The position numbers and the translations under genes are program-made. From a virus: a stretch of DNA of 61,065 bases. A model generated the notes under the pieces. It had not been told where the DNA came from. It was given only the letters and a program-made list of their open reading frames with translations, and made no database searches. Below, one piece after another: positions 36,216 to 44,449 of the stretch; positions within the stretch are counted from its first letter, which is position 1, and each line of letters opens with the position of its first letter. The stretch spans positions 1 to 61,065 of the IMG/VR virus record IMGVR_UViG_3300031758_000076. The stretch is one strand, 5' to 3'.

Positions 36216-37736
36216 TTATACGGTCCTATAGTAGTTATCAGTTAATGTCCATGTGTTGTTTTCAATAACTGTCGGTTTACCCGTTTTAAAGTTATTTTCT
36301 ACTATCTCAGGCACTTCATTTCCTAACTTAACAAATCCATCTCCACTGTTAAACGGAGCACCCGAAAATGCGGTTGGAATAGATTGACCAGGATTTGGCA
36401 GTACTAACTCTCCATATAACCTAATCAGTCCCGCCATAATATCTGGATTTAATAATCCCGGCCCAACGGGCGTGATTACATGTGCTGCAGTAGCCGGGCC
36501 CGGGACTGGGAGAGGGACTATGGTAGTAGTTGCATCTACCCATGGAAGTACTGCTGAAGGCGTTCCCATCAAGGTTACGATGAGTCTCGCCAACCACTTC
36601 GATAAACTTGTTCCACCGACCATAGGTTCAGCATCACCCGTTACACTACCAAAATATAATTTATCTGCTACAAAGGATATGGCGTTTTCTGCAATAATCG
36701 ACACGTTATTACCCACAGATATCGTATAATCATTGTCTGCAATATTGTCAATGTTTCTGCTTGCCAAATTTCGTATATCAATATTTGCAGTTAATATGAT
36801 ACTACTGTCGGTATCTACTGCCGTATTTTTAAAACTGTTCAAGTAAATTTCTTCTTGGGCAAACATCATGATGTGCGTTTTCTTTGCACCCAATACAATC
36901 CGGTCGGAGTTTAATATAATTGACGCACCATCATACTGCTGTGGTGGGTTTTTTATAGATCTATAAAATGAACCTACATTTATTGTAGTGGGTTCGTATG
37001 GAATTACTTGGTCTGATGTCATCCATATAGATGATGCATCTTTATTCACATCCTCCAAAATTAATCCGAAGATTTTGTCGCTTGTACATGCGTCAGTTTC
37101 AACGTCCTTTGCTTGTCCAGTTCTTAGTATCAAATTAGGAGCCATTCCTTTACTACTTGGATCTATTTGACTTGAACCAAACCGTATAGAGTGTCCCATT
37201 CGACCTTGAAATAATACATCTCCTTCAAAGTGCTTCAAAGGACGTACTCTACTATCAGGTTTGTAGTATTCACCAAATTGATGCGGTTCTGACTCAATTT
37301 CACCATTACCGGACGTAGTGGGTGAACTTAATTTTTTAGAACGATTATTTAATGCGTCATTCAATTTTAACATTGAATTTTCTTGCAGTCTATGTGCAAT
37401 ATTAACCTTTCTCATATAGAAAAAGTTACCTAAAAACTTATGCAATACAACAAACTCTCCAAGTAATGGTAATTCTTGTATAGTTGTATCCATTGGTTCT
37501 GCCCAATCCAACAACTCGTCATCTCTACCATCATGTACAGAAAAAATTCGTACCTTTATCATACCGACATTATAACCATCTGCGGAGTATTGTGGGTGGA
37601 AATGATCAACAATCACATCCACCACAATTGCTTCGTAATAGGATTTAGTTACTGATTTTGCAGAATCACTTGTTGTTGATGTTGCTAATAAACCCGAAGG
37701 TTTTGTTCTAGTAACGTATCTATTCCCAGATGCCAT
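36216..37736 (-). CDS. 5: Baseplate hub protein, gp5-like (OB-fold, no lysozyme domain)
   Basis: 506 residues. The N-terminal ~130 residues match the OB-fold of T4-like gp5 hub proteins (AIVVDVIVDHFHPQ ... GMIKVRIFSV ... LPLLGEFVVLHKFLGNFFYM). A central part contains GRMGHSIRFGSSQ and NLILRTGQ, usual in gp5 homologues of marine phages. The lysozyme domain present in T4 gp5 is absent; a separate lysozyme-like gene is at 39179-39703. A C-terminal Val/Ile-rich stretch (IILTANIDIRNLASRN) may start the spike. It forms the centre of the baseplate and pierces the outer membrane. Confidence 0.88.
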   Translation of the reverse strand: MASGNRYVTRTKPSGLLATSTTSDSAKSVTKSYYEAIVVDVIVDHFHPQYSADGYNVGMIKVRIFSVHDGRDDELLDWAEPMDTTIQELPLLGEFVVLHKFLGNFFYMRKVNIAHRLQENSMLKLNDALNNRSKKLSSPTTSGNGEIESEPHQFGEYYKPDSRVRPLKHFEGDVLFQGRMGHSIRFGSSQIDPSSKGMAPNLILRTGQAKDVETDACTSDKIFGLILEDVNKDASSIWMTSDQVIPYEPTTINVGSFYRSIKNPPQQYDGASIILNSDRIVLGAKKTHIMMFAQEEIYLNSFKNTAVDTDSSIILTANIDIRNLASRNIDNIADNDYTISVGNNVSIIAENAISFVADKLYFGSVTGDAEPMVGGTSLSKWLARLIVTLMGTPSAVLPWVDATTTIVPLPVPGPATAAHVITPVGPGLLNPDIMAGLIRLYGELVLPNPGQSIPTAFSGAPFNSGDGFVKLGNEVPEIVENNFKTGKPTVIENNTWTLTDNYYRTV

Positions 37737-37737
37737 A

Positions 37738-38124
37738 TTATTTGTTCAGTTGTTGAATGGACTGTTCTAGTTCATATTGTTCATTAATAACCGTTTCAAA
37801 ATCAGTTTTTATATTATTTAATAATTGCAATTTTTCTTCTTCACTCAACATATCGCCTGCAGAATTACTTTTCGTTCCAACTGAGACTATTCTTTGTGCA
37901 ATTTGAGCCAGTCTAACTAAATGTTCATCGTTTTTAACATTGACCTCTAGAAAATCTTTAACCACTGGGCCCAGCACGGCAGCGTCTTCAGGCGTTCGTA
38001 TTAATTTTAACATACTTAATACGAGTTGGTCTATTTGTTGTCGCTTTTTATCTGTATTTTTATAGATGTCTGAAAACAAGTCTGATAATGTTTTTCCATC
38101 GAAAAGTTCTGTGTCTAAGGACAT
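37738..38124 (-). CDS. Small helical structural protein, unknown
   Basis: 128 residues, almost entirely helical (SDLFSDIYKNTDKKRQQIDQ ... LVRLAQIAQRIVSV ... EQYELEQSIQQL). It starts 40 bases downstream of the gp55 stop and ends one base before the gp5-like gene, so it is probably the first gene of a late structural transcript. The gap upstream (38125-38164) holds TATTTATAAATC on the minus strand. Conserved in this position in several marine T4-like phages as an uncharacterised protein. Confidence 0.78.
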   Translation of the reverse strand: MSLDTELFDGKTLSDLFSDIYKNTDKKRQQIDQLVLSMLKLIRTPEDAAVLGPVVKDFLEVNVKNDEHLVRLAQIAQRIVSVGTKSNSAGDMLSEEEKLQLLNNIKTDFETVINEQYELEQSIQQLNK

Positions 38125-38164
38125 ATAATTTACCTTAAAGTGTCTGATTTATAAATAGTTATTT

Positions 38165-38926
38165 TTATTGATTACAGACGAAAAACATGGATGGATCGGA
38201 TAAATGTCCTGACCTACGATATTCTTTCATTTGCTGTAGTACGTGTGCTTTCATTTTATTGATAACTTTGGTTATATGCACTGTTTTATTATCCGTCATC
38301 TCACGTATCAGCACGTATAAGGCTTTTTTATTAAAATTTTCAATAGTATTTGCCCGTTTCATCAATTCAACAACCGCATTTGCAATTTCCTTATCACGTT
38401 TTTTCTTAAAAATGCGGTCCAAATTAAAATCCCAATATTGAATCAATAACTCCATAAAATCACTAGTATCCCTTTGAGATGATTCTACCTCTGGTTTTGT
38501 AGTGAGCACCTCTTCTAATAAGAAAGACTCGTCACTGGACGGGTCAACTATATGCGTTGACCGCAATTCATCCCGGTACGAGTTATTATTATGTAACACT
38601 AGATAGTTTTTTGCCACCACCGAAAAATACGAAAATGCCTTTCCTTTGTTCTCCGTATATTTGTGTAGGTTTAACACTAAGAACGATACCACTTGATTTT
38701 TTATGTCTTCGAAATTTCCATCTATATAGGGAAATTTAAATCTATTGATAACATTTTCGGCAAGTTTATCTATTGCTGGATGAATTTTTTCACGAAAGAT
38801 AATTTCTCTTTCCTCCAAATCATCCATTTTATTAAACTTCACAATTGCCTTTTCAGTTTCATCGGTAAAATACATCTTACCTAATTTAGCTCTACGAATT
38901 TCCAAATCAGTTTTCTTTGTTTTCAT
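38165..38926 (-). CDS. 55: Late-transcription sigma factor, T4 gp55-like
   Basis: 253 residues; T4 gp55 has 185. The conserved core is easy to read: MYFTDETEKAIVKFN, IHPAIDKLAENVINRFKFPY, then IKNQVVSFLVLNLHKYTENK and GKAFSYFSVVAKNYL, which corresponds to sigma region 2. gp55 binds host RNA polymerase with gp33 and the sliding clamp and recognises TATAAATA-type late promoters. It is the last gene of the uvsE-to-gp55 run, which starts from a sigma-70-type promoter, so it can be made before late transcription. Confidence 0.92.
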   Translation of the reverse strand: MKTKKTDLEIRRAKLGKMYFTDETEKAIVKFNKMDDLEEREIIFREKIHPAIDKLAENVINRFKFPYIDGNFEDIKNQVVSFLVLNLHKYTENKGKAFSYFSVVAKNYLVLHNNNSYRDELRSTHIVDPSSDESFLLEEVLTTKPEVESSQRDTSDFMELLIQYWDFNLDRIFKKKRDKEIANAVVELMKRANTIENFNKKALYVLIREMTDNKTVHITKVINKMKAHVLQQMKEYRRSGHLSDPSMFFVCNQ

Positions 38927-39182
38927 CTACATCTACCCCATATAAAATAGGACGAAGGTTGGAAAGTATATCAACTAACTGTTGAAATACAGTCCCAACC
39001 TCGTCATCGGTTTCAAACATTTGCCTTGAATCTATTAACCGCATGTTTGCTAACGTTACGGTTAATGCTGAATAGAATTCTTCTATACTCTCTTCGTACA
39101 CCGAAATCTTTTTTGTTAAGTTCCACACTACATAAGAAAGTATCAAACATAAGACTGCTAAAAATACTGTCAATATCATCAT
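38907..39182 (-). CDS. Small membrane protein upstream of gp55
   Basis: 91 residues with one N-terminal transmembrane segment (ILTVFLAVLCLILSYVVWNL) followed by a helical, acidic cytoplasmic part (about 25-91). It overlaps the gp55 gene by 20 bases and the lysozyme-like gene by four. Small anchored proteins of this type accompany gp55 in other marine T4-like phages; role unknown. Confidence 0.8.
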   Translation of the reverse strand: MMILTVFLAVLCLILSYVVWNLTKKISVYEESIEEFYSALTVTLANMRLIDSRQMFETDDEVGTVFQQLVDILSNLRPILYGVDVDENKEN

Positions 39183-39703
39183 ATCTGCGGTAAGTTGAAG
39201 TTACTGAAATAACTCATATATTTTGTAATGGTTGTTCCTCGTGCATCAGCAATATTTGCACCTCGACCCGTTAAGAAAGCACGTACCCCACCACTACCTG
39301 CAAAATGTGCACCGGCTAAAATTCCAGCTCGTGTTATTTTCACACCGTTTACGACCTTACCATTATATTTTCTAATCAACGGGGCAAGTTCTCGGTGATT
39401 TGCTTTCATGTAAGCTAACATAACACTATCCTGTAACTTGGAATCTCGTAAAAATTGCTTTTGTGATGTATTAAATCCCAACGCTTTTACTGTACCTGGA
39501 CTAAATTGATACTTACCCATCATACCAAATTCATTTGTAATTTTATGATTTCCACCACTTTCAATGTATGCCACTCGTTTCATGAATAATTCAACCTGCG
39601 TTGGTTGGGACATTGGAATCTTTTTTACTGTGACGTTGGGTAATTTATCGGTGATAAATACGGCTAATGCCAAAACACTTATAAAAATTAGTTTTTTCAT
39701 CAT
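39179..39703 (-). CDS. Exported lysozyme-like muralytic enzyme, probable
   Basis: 174 residues. The first 18 form a signal peptide or signal anchor (KKLIFISVLALAVFI). The active-site region IESGGNHKITNEFGMMGKY (about 47-65) has a Glu (E48) in a lytic-transglycosylase/lysozyme setting, with the FGxxGKYQF motif of phage and bacterial muramidase-type enzymes. It would cut peptidoglycan in the periplasm. A signal-anchor-release type endolysin is possible, which would make export independent of a holin. The gene lies between gp55 and the nucleotide enzyme, away from the plus-strand lysis cassette. Confidence 0.8.
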   Translation of the reverse strand: MMKKLIFISVLALAVFITDKLPNVTVKKIPMSQPTQVELFMKRVAYIESGGNHKITNEFGMMGKYQFSPGTVKALGFNTSQKQFLRDSKLQDSVMLAYMKANHRELAPLIRKYNGKVVNGVKITRAGILAGAHFAGSGGVRAFLTGRGANIADARGTTITKYMSYFSNFNLPQI

Positions 39704-39710
39704 AATATTC

Positions 39711-40730
39711 TCACGTTAGTAGATGTGGTTGACCCTCCCGTGCACCAGCATTGGTGACCACCACATATTCTGGATGAAACTCTTGAAGGTTATTTGCTCC
39801 AGCATAAGACAGAGCTGAACGTAGCCCATCAAGTAATCTTTCAATTGTGAAATTGACAGAACCTTTAAATGGTACAACGGTTGATTCACCTTCAACATTT
39901 CTAGGTGCTTGCCCGTGTACCGTTTTTGTTTCCAAAGATGCCGCTCCACGGTATCGTTTATACAGACCGTTTGACTTCTCTATAATTGCACCAGGCGCTT
40001 CTTTGGTACCTGCCAACAGTGACCCTAAAATAACCGAACTGGCTCCAACTGCTAGTGCCTTGGCAATATCACCACTGTTACGAATGCCACCGCAAGCAAT
40101 AACTGGTACCGTTACTACGTCACTACAATCTTCAAGGGATGTAACATTTGGAACACCGAACCCAGTTTTTACTCGGGTAGTACATAATGAACCACCACCA
40201 ATACCCACTCGGATTGCATCTGCTCCCCAATATTCAAGGTCTATTGCGGCTTGTTGAGTTGCAACATTTCCAGCAATAATATCTACATGAACGGGTAGAT
40301 GTTTTTTTAGATTGGTTATAGCATCTTTTACGAACTTATGGTGTCCATGTGCCACATCTATTAATATAACATTAGCACCTGCTTTTGTCAACTCCTGTGC
40401 TCGTTCTAAATAATCACCATTTGCACCGACTGCTGCCATAACATGTTGCGTCCATGTTGAATTTAGCCGCACCTGTCTACTGGTAGATACTACTTCATGT
40501 GCTTGTGGTTCAATTGGCATAAACCGATGAATACATCCAATTCCCCCTAGTTCGGCCATTGCTGCAGCCATAAAACCGTCACAGACCGTATCCATTGGCG
40601 AGGCAATTAACGGAACCCTAAGAGAATAATTAGTAGTCAACTGTGTTGTTAGGTCAATATTTTGACGAGATTCGATTTCACTGTATGACGGAAGTAATGT
40701 TATATCGTCATATGTTAGTGCCGTTTTCAT
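39711..40730 (-). CDS. GMP reductase / IMP dehydrogenase family enzyme
   Basis: 339 residues, a complete TIM-barrel purine oxidoreductase without CBS domains. The catalytic loop reads GGGSLCTTRVKTGFG (C183); CTTRVKTG is the form found in GMP reductase, and no Arg-Tyr dyad is visible in the short flap after RYRGAAS, so GMP reductase (GMP to IMP) is favoured over IMP dehydrogenase. IMP/phosphate-binding glycines (CGGIRNSGD, LGSLLAG) and the C-terminal GLRSALSYAGA are present. E. coli GuaC has 347 residues. It would shift the host purine pool during infection. Neighbours: glycosyltransferase (3 bases) and lysozyme-like gene. Confidence 0.9.
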   Translation of the reverse strand: MKTALTYDDITLLPSYSEIESRQNIDLTTQLTTNYSLRVPLIASPMDTVCDGFMAAAMAELGGIGCIHRFMPIEPQAHEVVSTSRQVRLNSTWTQHVMAAVGANGDYLERAQELTKAGANVILIDVAHGHHKFVKDAITNLKKHLPVHVDIIAGNVATQQAAIDLEYWGADAIRVGIGGGSLCTTRVKTGFGVPNVTSLEDCSDVVTVPVIACGGIRNSGDIAKALAVGASSVILGSLLAGTKEAPGAIIEKSNGLYKRYRGAASLETKTVHGQAPRNVEGESTVVPFKGSVNFTIERLLDGLRSALSYAGANNLQEFHPEYVVVTNAGAREGQPHLLT

Positions 40731-40732
40731 AT

Positions 40733-41359
40733 TTACCTCACAATAGTCTGATACAGTTCATTCTGCTTTCTCTGTCGGTCAATATCCTTGATATGATAAA
40801 GTGACCATTCTTCTTCGGCGGGAAGTGGTGCTTGCGTCTTATGACCGACAATACGTTCGTGGACCTTACCTTCCCACTTAATATCTACATGATTACGATA
40901 TAAACGAGTCTGATAATCGGGGAACATGACCCACCCATGTTCGTTTACTTGCCATCCCCAACGTTTAATATCATCATCGGTTAACCCGTTTACTACATTG
41001 ACGCGAGGAATGAGGAATAAATCAATGCCATTGTTGTCCACGATATCGTGTAGATATGTTAATAGATTTGGATTGAACGTTTCATCTGCATCAATTTGGA
41101 AAATATAATCACCCATGCACTGTTCTGTCAAGAAATTTTTATGACCGGCAAAATCTTTGTTTAAGGCATGTTGATGAAGCTTAATAGAGCCAGCTCGTTC
41201 ATATCCCTCTAACACATTAATCGTAAATGGGTCAGTGGAAAAATCATCAACCACGACAATTTCATCACCAGACGTTTCACAAAACGGAACCAATTGGTCC
41301 AATAAGTCTTGAATATATTGTCCTTCGTTGTGTGTAGTAATTGCAAAACTAATCATCAT
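40733..41359 (-). CDS. Glycosyltransferase family 2
   Basis: 208 residues, single GT-A domain. Motifs in order: SFAITTHNEG near the N-terminus, VVVDDFSTD (nucleotide-sugar binding, about 36-43) and QIDADE (D90-A-D92 metal site). The C-terminal end has W-G-W and H-I-K-D elements of bacterial GT2 enzymes. It would transfer a sugar from a nucleotide donor, perhaps to phage DNA, to a virion protein or to host surface sugars; nothing decides which. The gene starts within the last bases of uvsE, and overlaps it by four bases. Confidence 0.9.
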   Translation of the reverse strand: MMISFAITTHNEGQYIQDLLDQLVPFCETSGDEIVVVDDFSTDPFTINVLEGYERAGSIKLHQHALNKDFAGHKNFLTEQCMGDYIFQIDADETFNPNLLTYLHDIVDNNGIDLFLIPRVNVVNGLTDDDIKRWGWQVNEHGWVMFPDYQTRLYRNHVDIKWEGKVHERIVGHKTQAPLPAEEEWSLYHIKDIDRQRKQNELYQTIVR

Positions 41360-42255
41360 GGTAAACTCCGATACTTGAATAGTGCCAGTTCTTTTGCTTT
41401 TGCCTCAAGGTCAAAATCTAAGGTAAGTCCAAAGTCTTCAATTTTATTGAACACATAATCTGCATGAGCACGTGGGTTACCACTTACATTCTCGTTGAGA
41501 TTCTTACTCTCACTATAATGAAAGAGTGGCGTAATTGAACGAGGCCATGTACTTGCCGCAAGTTTTGCTGCATCTTCGGTTGTCAACCCATCTGGGTGAA
41601 ATTGATGGTGAAAATAATCAAATGTAATCGGAATACTTGTTCGTGCATGAATATATTCGAACAACTGCTTTACAGAAAAGGCCGACTGCTTATCGTCGTT
41701 TTCTACAACCATACGATTTCGACAATTTTCGGAAAGTCGGTTGTAACTAGCAATCCAACGGTCGGCGGTTTCTTTGGAAAAGTTCATACCGACATGGATG
41801 TTCAATGCGTTGTATGGTGTTGCGCTCAATCCCATGAGGTCAAACACAGTAGAATGTAACTCCAAATCCTTGATGGAATTTTCTACAACTTTGTCTTTTA
41901 CGGAACCCAGTTTGACAAAGTGGTCGGGGTGAGCAGTAATACGTTGACTGCGGAATGTTGCAAGTTGACCAGCAAGCACCAGTGTGTCGGCAATTTCATC
42001 ATAATCGGGGAGGTTACGTACATCGTATTCACTTCCCCACGGGAAAATTCCAGAACCCATACGAAAGACTTCTACGTCATTTTCGTAGTTCCATTCAATA
42101 ATCTTCACAAGGTCTTTGGCGTTAAGAAGTGCCAATTCAGAGGCATACTTCAAGCCTTTCTCTTTGAAAGTACGTTGAATCATACCTCTACCTGTGGTGA
42201 TTTTCTTTTTCTGCAACGTCATATTGATACAACAATAACCGACATTATGGGGCAT
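41356..42255 (-). CDS. uvsE: UV-damage endonuclease (UvsE/UVDE family)
   Basis: 299 residues, the full length of the family. Conserved pieces: VGYCCINMTL at the start, RMGSGIFPWG, RITAHPDHFV, NALNIHVGMNFSKE, MVVENDDK, ITFDYFHHQFHPDG and PLFHYSES, which provide the metal-binding His/Glu/Asp residues of this TIM-barrel enzyme. It nicks DNA 5' to UV photoproducts and starts repair. This points to a sunlit habitat. It heads the run uvsE-GT-guaC-like-lysozyme-gp55 behind a sigma-70-type promoter (42285-42313). Confidence 0.95.
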   Translation of the reverse strand: MPHNVGYCCINMTLQKKKITTGRGMIQRTFKEKGLKYASELALLNAKDLVKIIEWNYENDVEVFRMGSGIFPWGSEYDVRNLPDYDEIADTLVLAGQLATFRSQRITAHPDHFVKLGSVKDKVVENSIKDLELHSTVFDLMGLSATPYNALNIHVGMNFSKETADRWIASYNRLSENCRNRMVVENDDKQSAFSVKQLFEYIHARTSIPITFDYFHHQFHPDGLTTEDAAKLAASTWPRSITPLFHYSESKNLNENVSGNPRAHADYVFNKIEDFGLTLDFDLEAKAKELALFKYRSLP

Positions 42256-42284
42256 GTAAATAACCTATTAGTTGAGATGATTGT

Positions 42285-42313
42285 AATCTACCAAATCACA
42301 CATACAATGTCAA
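42285..42313 (-). promoter_or_regulatory. Sigma-70-type promoter for the uvsE-to-gp55 run
   Basis: Minus strand TTGACA (42313-42308), 17-base spacer, TAGATT (42290-42285). The start of transcription would be near 42278, 23 bases before the uvsE ATG. Perfect -35, 4/6 -10. Confidence 0.7.
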
Positions 42314-42316
42314 GTA

Positions 42317-43294
42317 TTAAATCCGTGAATTTATACGACTGTTATAATAGTTTATTGCATTTTGATTATTTTCCCAAAGTTCTTTATTACTCCAATCAAA
42401 ATTGGGATTTGTAAATTCCACTCGTTCTTGCGGTACCTCTACTACGATACTTTCTTCTTCCGACGTAGGTGGGTCGTTTACGATTTCATCGGAATATATG
42501 GTATATACCTTTTCATCACTATCCGTACTACCTTTTAACAGAAAATTTACAGCAATTACGAGAGCAACTGCCAACGGGTCAAATACTAAAACAATGACGA
42601 ACGTGAACCATTTGACCACCGTATCAAGGTCAGTTCCCAATATTTTTGCAATATAGACGAAAGTCCCGATATCACCATTTGTTTCAATTTCCACACGTTT
42701 GCTAATATTGAGGCCATTTAAACTATCCCTCTGAGCTGAAAGGTTGGTTATTTCGTTTTGTAAACTCGTAACATTTTTGTCTGCCGCATTTAACGCATTT
42801 TGTGCTATCCTAATAGAACTGCTGTTACCCGACGTTGACTTAGAAACTAATTGGTCCAATCGTGTTTCTTGTTGGGACCGTAGAGTTATTAATTGATTAA
42901 GACGGTCTTCCTTACGTTTAATATCTTGGTCGATACTGTTTATCCTACCCTGGTTTGTTTCGATGTTAGCGGTCAACGCTAGGGGTGTAGCGGCCACTTT
43001 AGCGTAGGCAGACGATAAATACCCATAGATACCGGCGGATGTAATAATCATTAATATGACAGCAGCAGTCGATAAATAATATTTAAGAGTTTTTGGAATT
43101 TCTTTCCAATATTGATATAAGAATGAAATACTCACGATTTTTCCTAACTCTAATGCAGATGCCATAATTCCCGCACTAAGTGCAGCACCTGCAAATAATT
43201 TTGCAATGCCCGTGACAGAGAAAATAGCCGCACATAAAGCCACAAATGTGGCTGTTAGTGACGTTGCCGTAATAAGTGATGTTCGTGTATTCAT
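42317..43294 (-). CDS. Multi-pass membrane protein with central coiled coil
   Basis: 325 residues. Two or three transmembrane segments in the first ~100 residues (LCAAIFSVTGIAKLFAGAAL; YLSTAAVILMIITSAGIYGY), then a periplasmic or cytoplasmic coiled coil (about 115-200, SIDQDIKRKEDRLNQL), a transmembrane segment at about 225-255 (FTFVIVLVFDPLAVALVIA) and an acidic tail. The FDPLAVALVIA segment is a hallmark of an uncharacterised membrane protein found in many marine myoviruses. Ends just downstream of the uvsE promoter; role unknown. Confidence 0.85.
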   Translation of the reverse strand: MNTRTSLITATSLTATFVALCAAIFSVTGIAKLFAGAALSAGIMASALELGKIVSISFLYQYWKEIPKTLKYYLSTAAVILMIITSAGIYGYLSSAYAKVAATPLALTANIETNQGRINSIDQDIKRKEDRLNQLITLRSQQETRLDQLVSKSTSGNSSSIRIAQNALNAADKNVTSLQNEITNLSAQRDSLNGLNISKRVEIETNGDIGTFVYIAKILGTDLDTVVKWFTFVIVLVFDPLAVALVIAVNFLLKGSTDSDEKVYTIYSDEIVNDPPTSEEESIVVEVPQERVEFTNPNFDWSNKELWENNQNAINYYNSRINSRI

Positions 43295-43361
43295 TGAATT
43301 TTGGTAAAAGGAATGGATAGAACACTATATATTATATATACTCCAACCAATCAGAATTACT

Positions 43362-44258
43362 ATGATTATACTAGATACTATGAGTTGGCAACATTTTGTT
43401 CAACTAGATTATATCAGAAGACTTCCGTTAAATGAACAATTAAAACGATACAATTATTATTTAATGGAACAGCAAGCAATGCAAGTAACCGTGAATAATA
43501 CCGCAGCGGCGGCCGGGGGTGGTCAATCAAGTTTACAAATTCAAGAAGAGCCTACATCCGGTGGGCAAATCTTAATGGGTGTTGAATTTATTGAGGAGAC
43601 ACTTTTTCCTCCTGGGTGGAACTTTAATTTCAGAGTTTATTTTCCGGAATCATCGGAAGTTTTGGCAACATTAAATAATACTTTGATTACTGCAAACTTC
43701 GACGATGGATTTTCTGCAACTTATACAGAATATACCACTGATAATTCACTGTATGAATTTGATATTTACAGAGCAATTCCCACATTTCTTAACGGAACCA
43801 CGTCCGTTGTCATTAACGTAAATCCTTCTACGTATGTTAGTAAACTATTAGTTGCTGGCCTAATTGGTCCTAATACCAATTCGCAATACATTAATTCCAT
43901 TTCTTTTAGCAATTTCCCGAATGTAACTAGGTTAGAACTACCTTACCAACCGATTACTACATTAGATATATCAACTCTACCCAATTTAGAAATACTGTAT
44001 GCTGATAATACTAATTTAACTTCTTTGACGTTTACTACATTACCCAATTTACTTGAAATTGACTTGAGAGATGGTGCCCTATCGGAAAGTATGATAACAC
44101 AAATATTAGTTGCACTGGATGCAAATGGGTTGACGAACGGATATGCTGACTTTGTTAATAATTACAGTGGAACTAACGCAGCAATTACGAATCAAACTGG
44201 ATTAGATGCGATTGATAATTTGACTGCAAAGGGATGGGCTGTATCTGTAGCCACGTAA
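43362..44258 (+). CDS. Leucine-rich-repeat protein, monocistronic plus-strand gene
   Basis: 298 residues (or 292 from the ATG at 43380, MSWQHFVQLDYIRRLP, which matches the usual start of marine phage tail-linked proteins; no good ribosome binding site decides). An N-terminal helical segment and a beta domain are followed by leucine-rich repeats (about 175-235: NVTRLELPYQPITTLDIS, NLEILYADNTNLTSLTF, LLEIDLRDG) and a cap ending in LTAKGWAVSV. The same repeat-plus-cap unit occurs twice in the 58623-60821 product. It is the only plus-strand gene in this part, with its own strong terminator, so it is expressed separately. Host-surface or receptor contact is inferred. Confidence 0.82.
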   Translation: MIILDTMSWQHFVQLDYIRRLPLNEQLKRYNYYLMEQQAMQVTVNNTAAAAGGGQSSLQIQEEPTSGGQILMGVEFIEETLFPPGWNFNFRVYFPESSEVLATLNNTLITANFDDGFSATYTEYTTDNSLYEFDIYRAIPTFLNGTTSVVINVNPSTYVSKLLVAGLIGPNTNSQYINSISFSNFPNVTRLELPYQPITTLDISTLPNLEILYADNTNLTSLTFTTLPNLLEIDLRDGALSESMITQILVALDANGLTNGYADFVNNYSGTNAAITNQTGLDAIDNLTAKGWAVSVAT

Positions 44259-44279
44259 TACGTACACATTGTAAACGAA

Positions 44280-44310
44280 AACGGGTCGCTGATGGCGACC
44301 CGTTTTTTAT
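44280..44310 (+). terminator. Intrinsic terminator after the leucine-rich-repeat gene
   Basis: Stem AACGGGTCGC / GCGACCCGTT (44280-44289 with 44295-44304) with a 5-base loop, followed by a T-rich run. Ends the plus-strand gene 21 bases after its stop. Confidence 0.9.
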
Positions 44311-44333
44311 TGCTCCATATTTTAAGGTTTTAT

Positions 44334-44399
44334 GGTGGAACGTAACTGTTAAAAGATCACCCCCTAGTCAGTTAGCAGTTACGTTAGTGTAGGTACCAC
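44334..44399. other. Conserved-looking stem-loop between lrr and hsp20 genes
   Basis: AACGTAACTG (44339-44348) and CAGTTACGTT (44376-44385) form a perfect 10-bp stem, extended by GTGG/CCAC at 44334-44337 and 44396-44399. It lies in the 191-base gap between convergent genes and could be a terminator-like 3' structure for hsp20 or a small RNA. No strong T run follows on either strand. Confidence 0.5.
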
Positions 44400-44449
44400 A
44401 ATGGCAAATTAGACATCCACACATACTAAACCTCCATTTTTGATTGTAA

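Noticed and set aside
35598-36245. Plus-strand frame of 215 codons rich in Ala, Phe and Ser
   Set aside because: Antisense of the Ala-rich minus-strand protein; composition reflects complement of Ala codons; no ribosome binding site.
39711-40730. Plain IMP dehydrogenase
   Set aside because: No CBS domains, no Arg-Tyr flap dyad visible and a CTTRVKTG loop; GMP reductase fits better, though assay is needed.
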